Shown: piece after piece, positions 52,252 through 63,659 of the stretch
Position numbering within the stretch: the stretch's first letter is position 1
Layout of the letters: each line of letters begins with the position of its first letter
From: Asterias rubens
Lineage: Eukaryota > Echinodermata > Asteroidea > Forcipulatida > Asteriidae
Direction of reading: 5' to 3'
DNA length: 64,000 nt
Assembly: GCF_902459465.1 (NCBI RefSeq)
Contig: NC_047065.1
Coordinates: 2,910,309 to 2,974,308 of the forward strand
Notes under the pieces: generated by a model
Told to the model about the DNA's origin: nothing
Database searches by the model: none
Seen by the model: only the letters and a program-made list of their open reading frames with translations
Translations under genes and position numbers: made by a program

Positions 52252-52617
52252 AGGCAGTGGACACTATTGGTACTTACTCAAAATAATTATTTGCATAAAA
52301 CCTTTCTTGGTAACGAGTAATAGGGAGAGGTTGATAGTGTGAGAAGCGATTCCCTCTGAAGTAATGTAGTTTTTGAGAAAGAAGTAATTTTCCACGAATT
52401 TGATTTCGAGGCCTCAGATTCAGAACTTGAGGTCTCGAAATCAAGCATCTGAAAGCACACTACTTCGTGTGACAAGGGTGTTTTTTTCTTTCATTATTAT
52501 CTCACAACTTTGACAACCGATTGAGCTCAAATTTTCACAGGTTTGTTACTTTATGCATATGTTGAGATACACCAAGTGAGAAGACTAGTCTTGACAATTA
52601 GTGTCCAGTGTCTTTAA
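52248..52617. mobile_element. MITE family A sharing a TTAA with its neighbour
   Basis: TTAA (52248-52251) with AGGCAGTGGACACTATTGG, right GTGTCCAGTGTC and TTTAA. It is in the opposite internal orientation to the preceding copy. Confidence 0.85.
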
Positions 52618-52740
52618 CGATGGCTATAAAACAGTTTAGAAGTAATGTGACTTCTTAGAATATCTTTGACAATTAGTGTCCAGTGTCTTTAACGATGGCT
52701 ATAAAACAGTTTAGAAGTAATGTGACTTCTTAGAATATCT
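52591..52740. repeat. two exact-looking 75 bp tandem copies
   Basis: TTGACAATTAGTGTCCAGTG through TCTTAGAATATCT occurs at 52591-52665 and again at 52666-52740. The unit takes in the MITE right end plus about 50 bp of flank. Confidence 0.9.
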
Positions 52741-53764
52741 GAGTCTTAAGAGACTTGTCTGTTTGCCAGAGGCGTGGGTTTATTCTAATCCCCATAAATC
52801 ATGATCCCTTAGTGACTGTTATGACACTAATTCAATGGAATTGCACTTTTTCTCAATCCAATTTAGTACCAAGTGAGTGTTCGGGACAACTGTCTTGAGT
52901 TGTGAAAGCAAAGCTAGATTTATAAAGGGAAAATAGCTTCCATTTTACTAATTTGTAATTCCTGAAATCAGATCAATATTTGGATAGAATGATTTATCTG
53001 TGTTTAAGACAAAATTTACTGAAAAAAGTTGGATGATGCTGCTTTGAACTAAGAAATAAATGTAAAAATCATCCCCTAAAAACAAACCCAACAAGTAATG
53101 GGAGGGGGGATTTGACTCCCGTTTTTGTACATAATTATTGCCAACAAATTAAAAATTTATCTCAAAAGCCAAACTAATTGGGAAAATTTAGGAGAACTTA
53201 AAAAAAAAAAAAAAGTACTTTGGTTTTTAGCCAAACACCTGCAGGTGTAAACACTGCATACCAGTACTTTCCCCGAGTCCTGTGAAAAAAATTCAACATG
53301 CATATTTTCAAGAATACAGTAAAAATTTGAGATGTACCCCCAGGACAACCATGGAATTCCCAGAAAACTTGATTTGCCCTACAGCATACTATAAAGTATA
53401 AGAATGTAATTCCATATTTCTAGAAAGCAGCAGAAAAGTTCTTTATAGAGTGAATGCGCACTGTAAACCTTCTCAGGTTGTGTTCTAGGAAGTACAGTGC
53501 CGACAGATTACAGTCTTAAGCCCGGTCCATACTTCCTGCCAATGCAAATGCAATACAAATTTTTATATCACAGGGCTGTTTTTGAAGCGAATAATTTGCA
53601 GGAGTTTAGCAAAAGTCAACCGTTGAGAATTATTCAAAATTTGATTGCCTTCGCAATTTTTTAGGGATACATATCTGCTTTTTGTCAATATCTAATGATT
53701 AAATAATGTTTAGTAATTTTTACTCTAGAATTTGCATTATGGAAAAATGTTTTTAATAAGCTTA

Positions 53765-54095
53765 CTGCACTGGACACTATTGATAATAACTTAAAACATA
53801 CATAGCATAAAAACTTACTAGGTAGCAAGCAACAGAGAGCTGTTTTTGAGAAAGAGTTAATTTCTCACTAAATATTTGAACCTGAGAAATACCTTAGTCC
53901 TAAAGCCCTTTTCAGGCATCTGAAAGCACACAGAATTGTGCAACAAGGATGTTTCTTCTTTCACTTTTCTCTTGCAACTTCGATGTCCAATTTAGCCGAA
54001 ATTTTCAAAGATTGGTTATTTTAGGCATATGTTGGGATACACCAAGTGAGAATACTGGTCTTTAACAATTACCAAAGGTGTTCCAGTGCCCTTAA
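53765..54095. mobile_element. MITE family A
   Basis: GCACTGGACACTATTGATAA left; ACCAAAGGTGTTCCAGTGCCC and TTAA right. The left TTAA is degenerate. Confidence 0.75.
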
Positions 54096-54201
54096 CCTGT
54101 GCTTGATTAAGAAAAAATAAGTAATCTTAATGTATTTGATTCAGACATCAGACTACATGTTTTACCTTATACCTCATCTTTGGTAATGTAGCCAAAGATC
54201 A

Positions 54202-54435
54202 GGGCCCAATTTCATAGAGCTGCTAAGCACAAAAATTTGCTTAGCATGAAATTTCTTCCTTGAAAAAAAACATGATACCCAACAAAATTTGCATTTGATG
54301 CGTAAAAAATTATTGCCTGTACTGAAATTCAGCTGTTCATCACGTGGACATTTTGTTAGAAATCATGTTTTTATGAAGGCCAAAACTCCATGCTAAGCAA
54401 ATTTTTGTGCTTAGCAGCTATATGAAATTGGGCCT
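54202..54435. mobile_element. MITE family B
   Basis: GGGCCCAATTTCATAGAGC left, CTATATGAAATTGGGCC right; arms GCTTAGCATGAAATTTC and CCATGCTAAGC. Confidence 0.85.
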
Positions 54436-54740
54436 ATATATAAGGTAATAGTTCTATAAAACATAATTTAGAAAAGAACTAGTTGGGTTCATTAGAATGG
54501 CGGATCATGTAGGCGTGTTTTCAATCCTATCACATACCGGCCTCCAGTGTTAGGTTATTGATTAATATCCATGGAAGATTAAGTTACGATCAGCATATCC
54601 CATACATATCCCATACCTCCTCCCATCAAATGCCATCATTATTGACTCATCTAACATTCCTTGAATTTAATGGGAAAAAAAGGTTGTTTAACAATGTGGG
54701 CACTAGAAGCCAAATGTTCTTTTAAATATTATACATGTAG

Positions 54741-55086
54741 TTAAAGGCAGATGGACACTATTGGTAATTACTCAAAATAATCATCAGCATAAAATCTTAC
54801 TTGGTAACAAGTAATGGGGAGCTGTTGATAGTATTGTGAGAAACGGCTCCCTCTGCAGTAACGTAGTTTTGGAGAAAGAAGTAATTTTCCACGGATTTGA
54901 TTTCGAGACCTCAGATTTAGAGTTTGAGGTCTCTAAATCAGGCATCTGAAAGCACACAACTGTGTGACAAGGGTGGTTTTTCTTTCATCAACTGTTCACA
55001 GGTTTGTTATTTTGTGCATATGCTGAGATACACCAAGTGAGAAGACTGGCCTTAGACAAATTACCAATAGTGTCCAATGTCTTTAA
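54741..55086. mobile_element. MITE family A
   Basis: TTAA with AGGCAGATGGACACTATTGG, right ACCAATAGTGTCCAATGTC and TTTAA. Its right end seeds the satellite that follows. Confidence 0.85.
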
Positions 55087-55304
55087 TGACCTGACGCGAT
55101 ACACCAAGTGAGAAGACTGGCCTTAGACAATTACCAATAGTGTCCAATGTCTTGAATGGCCTGACGCGATACACCAAGTGAGAAGACTGGCCTTAGACAA
55201 TTACCAATAGTGTCCAATGTCTTTAATGACCTGACGCGATACACCAAGTGAGAAGACTGGCCTTAGACAATTACCAATAGTGTCCAATGTCTTGAATGGC
55301 CTGA
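55087..55304. repeat. 70 bp satellite grown from a MITE end
   Basis: Three units start GACGCGATACACCAAGTG at 55093, 55163 and 55233, each with AGAAGACTGGCCTTAGAC and TAGTGTCCAATGTCTT. Unit ends alternate between GAATGGCCT and TAATGACCT, which suggests a 140 bp dimer. The same sequence without GACGC forms the right end of the preceding MITE. Confidence 0.9.
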
Positions 55305-55772
55305 CGTTTGGACCCTAGCAGAGTCTTTCTCAAAAGCTAATTGACAACCAGTTGACCATGTACCAGTTTGTTGCAGCTAATTATATTTTTTCTCATAATT
55401 ATAACCATAGTTGAAGATGTTGACTATGTACCAACATGTAGTGAGTCATAAAAGGGCTATATTCTTACCTTGAACTATCCTGTATTGTTACTAGTATTAA
55501 AATTAATGGTACCAAACTAATACATAACATTAACTTTAAAATAGAAGTGTTGTTTTTATTTCCAGGAAATAATTTGTTGTATCTATTGTATGCTGATGTT
55601 ATGTGAATTTAGTCCAAGGGAGTTGCAATAACCATCCTTTCCTTTTCAATCAAAATGCTCAGAAAATTTTATCTTCTCTCAGAAGAATTGCATTTCTATT
55701 AATTTTTGTGGTTTTTTTTTTTGCATTTCTGTTACTCTGTGCTTAACATTATATTCTTTATTTCTTGAACAG

Positions 55773-55866
55773 AAAACAACTTACAAGTGGATAGAACAGC
55801 ATCATCAATGAAATCTCCACATCTCTGAAAAGAAGAGGGATGAAACACTGAAAAATAACACTTCGG
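55773..55866 (+). other. probable untranslated 5' exon of the gene at 56146
   Basis: Bounded by TTCTTGAACAG on the left and CTTCGG|GTAAGTAAG on the right. It contains two very short upstream frames (ATGAAATCTCC to TGA, and ATGAAACACTGA). The splice sites are strong, but no transcript supports it. Confidence 0.4.
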
Positions 55867-56074
55867 GTAAGTAAGTAGATAGAAACAAGTCTTTGAATCC
55901 TTGTGGCCCAACATCATTGAAATTACCTGAGCACAGTGGTGATGTGACGCATACATTATTAGTTCACCGTCAACGAATAGGAGCATGCTGTGTGAGACAG
56001 GTCTCTTACTCACAGGGACGGCTGTCATTCCACCCAGAACCTTAGCTTTGTTCGCTCTCCTCTTCATTTCACAG

Positions 56075-56258
56075 TTGACGATCGGAGAGGAAGGCTGTCT
56101 CTGAACCGAGAGAGCTCATTCTAGAGCAAGCAGAGCTTGTCCAAGATGACCACATCTAATTACTTTGAGTCGTTGACGAAGCTGAAGTTGGGACGCCAGA
56201 CGACGGTGGGCCCGGATAATCAGGAGACTTACATCACTGAACTTGATGCACAGTCGAC
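56075..56258 (+). CDS. first coding exon of an unrecognised gene (5' end only)
   Basis: An exon running from the acceptor TTCATTTCACAG to the donor CGAC|GTAAGTTTC. The first ATG, at 56146 (A at -3), opens a frame of 37 codons plus 2 bases: MTTSNYFESLTKLKLGRQ and then TTVGPDNQETYITELDAQS. The base composition is markedly richer in GC than the surroundings and codon use looks coding. No signal peptide or membrane segment. I do not recognise the protein. The partner exons must lie beyond 64000, since no phase-compatible exon is visible downstream. Confidence 0.6.
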
Positions 56259-57567
56259 GTAAGTTTCTTTTTGTATCTTTCTTTTAGTAATTTTGAAAAG
56301 TTTGTTTGTAAGAAAGTTTTTTCCAATGAGTATTTGGTCGATCTAAATTTTTTCTGATGCAGGATTTTTCCTGTGTTCTTGGTCAAACAAAATATTTTTA
56401 GAACTTGCTTGAGATTATTAATTTTTATTTTATTTTTGTTTTACTTGAGATTGTTTTCTATTGACGTAACATTGTCTTTTTGTTTATGACGTCTGGAAGT
56501 TTAAGATAGACTTTTGAAAACAGTTTCGTAAATTTCATATTCGTGTGTACATGCCAAAATCTTATCCATTATTACACAACCTGTTGTTACAACCCGCCCC
56601 CCTAAAAAAATAATAATAAAATAACTAAATAAATAAATAAATAAACTGAGTTGAGGATAAATTGGTTGAAAGCACGCATCAAAATGTTTGTATTTTTATT
56701 TATTTATTTTTTTTTAAATCTTAAAGGATCACAGTGAAATTTAAAAAAACTCATAAAAGCATTCAGTGCCTGAAACGAGACAAAATAATGCACAATCTCT
56801 TTTGGTACATTTTTAACGGACTCCTGTTTTCAACCCTCCTTCCCAAGTAACTTTGACACTCTCTGGCAAAATATCAGCGAGTTTAAAATGTAAATTACTC
56901 CGGAACATCATGATTAATGAGTTATTTGTTTATGAGATGGATAAGGCCTTGAATTTAGAAAGGAAAGTATGATTTGCCTTCGGGCCATGAATAAATTAAT
57001 ATCAGTTGTTGCGAGGGAGTAAAAATGATCTATACTAAAAGAAAGAGGGGTTGATGTCGGTAGAGAGGGGGGGGGTGTTTGCTCATGTCGACGTTCCCTC
57101 TGGCTAGTTCAATTATTACTGGAACAGAAACTCATAAATGAATTACGAAAAGGGATAAGGGTAGAGGCGGAAGCCTTTGATGGTTAAACAACAATCTTTC
57201 ACACATCAAACCAAACTAGGCTGCTGAAATTTAAATTTGCTTAGCGTAGAAAAGTTTTACTTTGCAGTCAGTGGCAACTAGCCAATTGTGTTTGGTTGCC
57301 GAAAATAATTTTCGCCATTGTGACATTGTTTTACTAATTTCTCAAAAAACGACAGCGCCTCAGCAAGTAATATTTTAAGGGAAGCTTTCTACCATCATTA
57401 TCTTCACTGATGAATATTTTTTAAATTGAATTAAAAAAAATATTAAATTGAGGATAAAGAAGCGAATCCTTTTATGATAAACTTTTTGAAGCCAAACGGT
57501 CAGAGAGTATTTCTTTACAAAAGAAGTACATTGGCTTTTTTTTTATTCTTTGTATTGAATTGAAGCA
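56259..57567. other. first intron of the unrecognised gene, no exon seen
   Basis: AT-rich DNA with a C run near 56591, A/T-rich tracts at 56600-56720 and a G run at 57064-57075. Confidence 0.4.
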
Positions 57568-57957
57568 TTAAAGGAACGTTACAGAATTGGTAAGAAACAA
57601 AAATCATGAAGATCACAGTTTTACATGAAACTTACACGGTCTAATGATGATGATAGTTGAAAACATCCCTTGAAATATTTCTGTCTGAAATGTCATATTT
57701 GATGAGAAATAAATAATCTAACTTCGCGTAGGAGTTTATCGCTCAGTGAGTGTTTTCTTTAAAAAATAATATTTTGGCATAGATGCGATGCAAAATTTGT
57801 AAACGGTTGTTCACTATTCTCTCGTGACCCAGATGACCGATCGATCTCAAACTTCTACAGGTTTGTCAGTTTATGTATATGGTGTATAATACATAAAGTT
57901 CTTACACTGCCAGCAACTGTTTTGTTAGCAAAAACCAATTCTGTAATGTTCCTTTAA
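57568..57957. mobile_element. MITE family D, complete
   Basis: TTAA on both sides; AGGAACGTTACAGAATTGG left and CCAATTCTGTAATGTTCCT right, a near-perfect terminal repeat of 19 bp. Confidence 0.9.
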
Positions 57958-58059
57958 ATAAGAAACTCATTCCTCGGTACCCTAAGGGTGTTTACTTCAC
58001 CTGTCTGTTTGTCTGGTTTAGTTTAATCAATGCCACGGTAATAACGATCAAGAAAAAGT

Positions 58060-58255
58060 AGTACGACTCAAATTGAATCTTACTTTTGGTTTTACCCATG
58101 CAATGTGTCTGTTAGCACTGTATACTCAGTACTTGGCCCAAGTTCTGTGGGAAAAAAATCAAAGGCATATTACTTAATGGGATTCGAACCCGTAACCCTT
58201 TTGGAATTCTAGAGCAGTGTCTTACCAACTAGACCACCGAGATTGCCGGGTAGCT
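58060..58255 (-). mobile_element. tRNA-derived SINE, family S3, fullest copy
   Basis: On the minus strand: GGCAATCTCGGTGGTCTAGT (A-box region), GGTTACGGGTTCGAATCCC (B box), then TAATATGCCTTTGATTTT and AGTACTGAGTATACAGTGC. Related copies at 40755, 62425 and fragments at 53220-53310 and 60440-60560. Confidence 0.75.
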
Positions 58256-58314
58256 AGAGACAGTTTGAATTTTTTTTACTTTAGCAGCGGGTACCGCAAC
58301 GATTTAATAGATGT

Positions 58315-58520
58315 AATTTTTCATCAGGGATAAAGAATAATATTTTGGTTTTAATACCCACACATGTATTATACACCAAAAGATGTGTGTTAGCACTGTA
58401 TACTCAGTATTTGGCTTTAGAGCTCTGTGAAAACAAATCACAGGCATTTGTTTTCACAGAACCCGGGGAAAGAAGTGAAAAACCAAAGTTATTATTCTTT
58501 ATCCCCGATGAAAAATTTCC
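58315..58520. mobile_element. foldback element derived from SINE S3 tails
   Basis: ATTTTTCATCAGGGATAAAG and CTTTATCCCCGATGAAAAAT at the two ends are inverse; inside, AAACAAATCACAGG and GGCATTTGTTTTCACAG are also inverse. It looks like two S3 3' halves joined head to head. Confidence 0.6.
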
Positions 58521-59287
58521 ATCTATCAATTTGAATCGCAAATGGATGGAACAAAACTGCACGGTTAATGACATAGGCCATGTAATGGTATGATTTGTTA
58601 ATGCTGGAGAACCTTCCCTTCTCCAATGAGATGACAAGGGTCTGTTTATTAAATATCTCTTATTTAGTTCCTTTTAAATTTGTATTTTCATCGCTAGAGT
58701 TTGCATTATTCAAAATATTATTGTTCTTCAGTTCATTTTGGTCATCAGTTCATTTTGGTTTTTAAGCATTTTGCAATATATTATAACCATTTCTGTAACT
58801 TGCGTCAGGAAGACTTTACATTTCACACTTCCAAGAAAACCAAATAAATTGACAACCTTCTACAAATTATGAACAACTTCTCAACAAAGTCATCACTTTT
58901 GAACATAAAAGAGTGATTTTTTAACAACCTCTTTTCATCTAACTACAAATGCCGACAACGTACATGGTTAAAAACTCATGTTGCTAAAAGAGAGCTGCCA
59001 TTTGATTGAGTCTAGCTCTTTTTAGTGATGCATCAGGTTCTGAAATAATTTGCATCTATTTGCCAAAAGGTTTTTTACGAACATCAAAGGTATACAGCCT
59101 CGGCTGGAAGTCACGAGTTAATCAGAGAGAAGTGAAAACTGATTTTCTAATGGACTCTCATGGTGGGTTGGTAATTTATCTGGAAGTGCTGTCAGGTCTG
59201 CTAATGTCAGTGGTTATTAGCGGAAGCGCAAGAGGCAAGCTCTGCAAGGTGAGGGAGCGTCAATGCAAAATTTATTAAAGGAAAAAG
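58521..59287. other. intron, no exon seen
   Basis: No splice-bounded coding segment found. Short TCAGTTCATTTTGG direct repeats occur at about 58729-58758. Confidence 0.35.
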
Positions 59288-60232
59288 TTAGTAAAAAGCA
59301 AATGGGAAGTTATTTATGGCTTACAAAAGTACGTGGGTGTGATCTTTGTTTTGATTTATGTTTGGTATTTGGTATCATAATGTATCAAACAATGTTTTGC
59401 TTAAAGCCATTGGACCCTTTCGGTACAAAAAAAATAAATAAAAGTTCACAGATTTACAAATAACTTACAGGGTTTACAGAAGGTGAAAGACTTCTCTTGA
59501 AACATTATTCCATGAAATGCTTTACTTTTTGAGAAAACAGTAAAACAATATCAATTCTCGATATCGAGAATTACGGATTTATTTTAAACACATGTCATGA
59601 CACGGCGAAACGTGTGGATACAAGGGTGGGTTTTACCGTTACTATCTCCCGACTCCGATGACCGATTGAGCATGAATTTTCACAGGTTTGTTATTTTATA
59701 TATAAGTTGTGATACACAAAATGTGGGCCTTGGACAGCACTGTTTACCGAAAGTGTCCTGAATCCCTACTCACTGTGAATGAAGATGTATGTGATATCAT
59801 TTACCTGAAAAAGTTCCAACTTCATTAGTCGCCAAGTTTTTGAGAAAAAGTGAAAATCACAGAGCAATTTTTTCAGGAGAGTTGCATAAATTGTACATGC
59901 TGAAATAGTTTTTGTCTCACTGAGAAAAACAATATTTTTGGGAAATTGTTCAGCAAGTAATATTTTATAAGGGAAGCTTTCTACCATCGATAACTTTAAA
60001 CCGTGTAAGTTTAATGTAAATCTGTGGACTTTTGTGCTTTGTGTCCTTCAAAAAGTACCAAACCCTTTAAAGGAACAAGTTTAGCGGGCAGAGCAGAAAC
60101 TTCGTTGTAAAAAGCAAATGGGAAGTTATTTATGGCTTACAGTAAGTAAGTGGGTGTGACCTTTGTTTTGAATTATGGTATGGTGTTTGGTATCATAACA
60201 AAGTGTCAAGTGGTGTTTTGCTTGAAAATTGT
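59288..60232. repeat. segment duplication flanking a family C MITE
   Basis: AAAGCAAATGGGAAGTTATT starts copies at 59294 and 60111. Both continue TATGGCTTACA and GGTGTGA-CTTTGTTTTGA, and end near TGTTTTGCTT. The MITE at 59401-59767 begins at the end of the first copy. Confidence 0.8.
59401..59767. mobile_element. MITE family C
   Basis: TTAA plus AGCCATTGGACCCTTTCGG left. The right terminus is eroded (ACCGAAAGTGTCCTGAATCC). Its interior is the inverse of the copy at 5392. Confidence 0.8.
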
Positions 60233-60299
60233 TATTGTTATAGATACATGATTCTCATTTTACCAAAAGAAGAGACATTTCTATTTTGTCTGGGCTTAG

Positions 60300-61312
60300 T
60301 GACTGCATCAAGATAAAGAACATGAATTAGTGCAGAACATGAAGATGGCTGATTGGGAAGGTATGATGGTGTTGCAGTTCCTGATAGTTGTTGATACTTT
60401 GTTCTTTGCATGAAGGATTTTAAAAAAGAGCATAATTTATTTTTTACCCGTACACTGGTGTGCTCAACACTTTCCAGAATTCTGTGGGGAAAAAATCCTA
60501 ATCACTGGCATCAGATTCGAACCATTGACCTTTGCTTTGCTAGTGCAGATAAGCAGTTTCTCAGGCAGTTGGCCTCCAAATATCTGTGTTACACGTACGT
60601 CTCTTTATAATAAAGTGCACATCAGATTCCGGAGTGCATTCCGGATGATTATATGCAATCTAATAACGCAGTATCAAAAGAAGCAAACGATGAAAGCGTA
60701 TAGGGCAGAGTTTACATCCTCGTTCATTGATCTTATATTCCTCAAGACTCTATTAAGAAAGTAGGTCCCTCAACCATCTAAGGGATCTCGGAAGACATTT
60801 GTAATGTCTTAGAGGGTAATTGTGCAGCGGGGAGCTCATATTGCTGAGTGCTTTCTAATTCCTAGAGCTTTTTATTGAAGGAGGAGAGATCAGAGGGATT
60901 TGTGGCTCGGTTTTGTTGAGATCTAAGAAACAAAATGAGACTGCACTGATGATGTCTGGATAAATCTGTGTTGAATGAATCCTGTTTTTAAAGAGAAGTA
61001 TGGTGCACCGAAAATCTCATAAAATTTGTACTTTTGTGAGTGATAGGTCTCTTTAAAAAACGTAATAGGATCTTCAACCGATTTTACAATGTACCTAACG
61101 TAGATCAGGCGTGATATATTTTTCCTACTTAAGTCTGATTTGCCTTTTTTTTTTTTTTTTTTTTCCCTTGATAAAATCAGAAAAAGTTGTGATTTAACTG
61201 CCAGAAGTTTCTATATATTAAATCCTTAGCAATGTACATGTAGGTCAGCTCTAGTTCTAAACACATTTTTCTGAGGACCAAATATCAAGCCTGATAGCTT
61301 GAACTCTAGCTT
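60300..61312. other. intron, SINE fragment but no exon
   Basis: Positions 60440-60560 resemble SINE S3 in reverse (CCCGTACACTGG, CACTTTCCAGAATTCTGTGG). A run of about 20 T lies at 61147-61165. No gene evidence. Confidence 0.4.
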
Positions 61313-61645
61313 TTAAAGACACTGGACACTATTGGTAATTGTCAAAGACTAGTCTTCTTACTTGGTGTATCTCAACATATGCATTAAATAACAAACCTGT
61401 GATAATTTGAGCTTGATATTGGTCGTCGGAGTTGCGAGATAACTTTGAAAGAAAAAAACACCCTTGTCACACGAAGTTGTGTGCTTTGAGATGCTTGATT
61501 CCGAGACCTCAAATTCTAAATCTGAGGTCTCGAAATCAAGTTCGTTTAAAATTACTTCCTTCTCGAAAACTACGTCACTTCAGAGGGAGCCGTTTCTCAG
61601 AATGTTTTATACCATCAACCTCTCCCCATTACTCCTTACCAAGTG
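61313..61645. mobile_element. MITE family A, right end truncated
   Basis: TTAA with AGACACTGGACACTATTGG left and the usual core (TCAGAGGGAGCCG); it breaks off at CCAAGTGGCATG. Confidence 0.8.
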
Positions 61646-62007
61646 GCATGATGTAAACTCTTGTAATCCTTGAAAATCATATTTAAAAGAAAATTCAACT
61701 CAGGTGCAATATTGTCTGCAATCCGGTTGCCATGGTAACGACATGCCGAATCCGCTTCCTCTGTACATACGTAGATACATACTTTATGAAGAGACGCTGT
61801 TGGCAAATTTGTCTTCCACTTACATTTTACAATCACGACGATGACATGACAACGTTTATCACAAACCCTCTGCCCTTTACGTAATTAAATGGTTGCTTCA
61901 TTATTGCGGCACGGCCCTACAGGAAATGAATAGATCCCTTACTGAGTATACTGAAAGTAAATGGTCTTTTATATTGGAAGGTCAAGGGTTCAGACCCGGT
62001 AGTCAAT

Positions 62008-62199
62008 AGACTTGGTTCCAAGTCTTTGATCGTGGCTTTTTAGTCATCCTGCTGAAAGCCGCTACAAACAGCGCCCTCTTGTGACCAACCTTCGTCATTT
62101 AGATTGCGAGTTAGGGTGCGCGATAGCTAATAATTTAGGGGCGCTTTTCGTGGCTGAGATGCAGAAGAACAACAGCAATCTAAGACTTGAATCAAGTCT
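62008..62199. mobile_element. hAT-like MITE, second copy
   Basis: TAGACTTGG left and CAAGTCTA right, flanked by GTAGTCAA on both sides, an 8 bp target-site duplication. Related to 283-478. Confidence 0.75.
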
Positions 62200-62225
62200 A
62201 AGTAGTCAATAGTAGTAGGAGGAAC

Positions 62226-62410
62226 AGGGCGCAATTTTATAGAGCTAGAAAATATTGCTTAACAATTTTCTTCTAAGCCGAAATGAGCAGAATACCAGTC
62301 ACAAATTGCAATTATATTACATGGTAGTTTGCCTGGAACCTCATTCTGGTTAGCATGGTTTTGTTTTGCTTAGCAACTTTTTGTGCTTCAGCTCTATGAA
62401 ATTAGGTCCA
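62226..62410. mobile_element. degenerate MITE family B
   Basis: GGGCGCAATTTTATAGAGC left, CTCTATGAAATTAGGTCC right; the internal GAATACCAGTCACAAATTG block is shared with 14291 and 2722. Confidence 0.65.
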
Positions 62411-62424
62411 GAAAGTATATAACA

Positions 62425-62610
62425 GGCATATTATTAGCTCTTACCCTTGCACCGATTTGTGTAGAAAGCACTGTATACTCGGTATTTTCCCCCAGTTCAG
62501 TGAAACAAATTTCAAGGCAAATCACTCAGGTGTGATCTGAACTCACAAACTTTGCCATTCTAGAGTAGACTTTTACCAAGTAGCTAGAGGCAGTTTGAAT
62601 CCTATATTTA
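62425..62610 (-). mobile_element. SINE family S3 copy
   Basis: It matches 58060-58255 in the same orientation (ACTGTATACTCGGTATTTTC, ATCACTCAGGTG) with a decayed B box. Confidence 0.6.
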
Positions 62611-63265
62611 TACTAAAAGGCAACCAATACTAATTTTTCAAAAACCTTTTTGTTTTCTTCAATTAATTGCTTGAAATGGTGATAGAATTGTGCATACATC
62701 ATGAACATTTTCATATTTAACTTACTGTATCAAGATTTATCGTTTTATCATGGTACATACCCTTATGAGGTTTTTCTATGGCAGGCACTTTTTTATCACA
62801 ACTTACAATAATGCCGATTTATGCTTGAAAAAGACTCAACTGATCAGAACCCCTCCCCCACCGAATTTCTTGTATCAAACTCTTGCCATTCTGCCTGTAT
62901 GAGCATTTGATGAGGTTTGCTATGGCAGGCACTCACTTCTAAAACTTTGTTTTCTATCCCCCCCCCCCCCTGAATTTCTTGTAGATCCCAAAACTTTTAC
63001 CATTATGCCTCAAGATTGAAATCAAATGCAGAAGTACTTCATTCCACATGTACCATTGTAGTCATTTCTAATGATACTTAGTTCAGTAATTTACTTTAAT
63101 GCTTGCGATTAACCAAGTAAAAATACCTCAGCGGACCAGAAAACCCCCAACTGAATTTCTGGTAGATCTCAAACTCTTGCCATGATTGAATGCAGCCTCG
63201 CTCCACATAAACCGCTGTAGTCATTTCTAATGATACTTAATCCAGTATTCATAAATACCTCAGAC
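62611..63265. repeat. diverged direct repeats with ACTGAATTTC blocks
   Basis: CCGAATTTCTTG, CTGAATTTCTTGTAGATC and CTGAATTTCTGGTAGATC recur at about 62862, 62971 and 63150, each near a CTCTTGCCAT or similar. Also shared are TGAGG-TTT-CTATGGCAGGC blocks (62768, 62911) and CATTTCTAATGATACTTA (63063, 63222). A C run lies at 62959-62970. Confidence 0.6.
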
Positions 63266-63545
63266 AGTTTCGCTATACCTATTGGTGGAGAGCGCGTCAC
63301 GTGGGTGTGTATAAACCTTTGTTTATGACCGGTAAAAAGTGTTAATTCATGGGCGTGACAGTGACCTTGCACCTGCTCTTATAAGACAGTTTCTTCATTC
63401 CTATTGGTCGAGAGCAACGGCTGAAACAGTTGTGCCACATCACGCGATAAGCGCGACGCGCACAGCATTCCCTTATAAGGAGTTGTTTACCCGAGGGCGG
63501 CGGAGGGCTTTACCATTTACCTCGACTTCGTCTCGGTAAAATTAT
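63266..63545. repeat. GC-rich dispersed-type repeat with two related halves
   Basis: CAGTTTCGCTATACCTATTG (63267) and CAGTTTCTTCATTCCTATTG (63387) start two similar halves, each with ATTGGTNGAGAGC followed by GC-rich sequence. It contains CACGTG at 63299. It is probably a DNA-transposon-derived repeat; no exon is evident. Confidence 0.45.
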
Positions 63546-63659
63546 CAAGAACCAGGCCTCGTTGGGATTAAACCACTAGTTGAAAACCTCTTCACCACAC
63601 ATTGATTCCCTTAATTAACCTTCTTACACAGAGTCAAGCATGAGCCCTTGAATAACTCC

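Noticed and set aside
49611-55304. CRISPR-like array from the tandem repeats
   Set aside because: Unit lengths, absence of unique spacers of constant size and the eukaryotic context rule this out.
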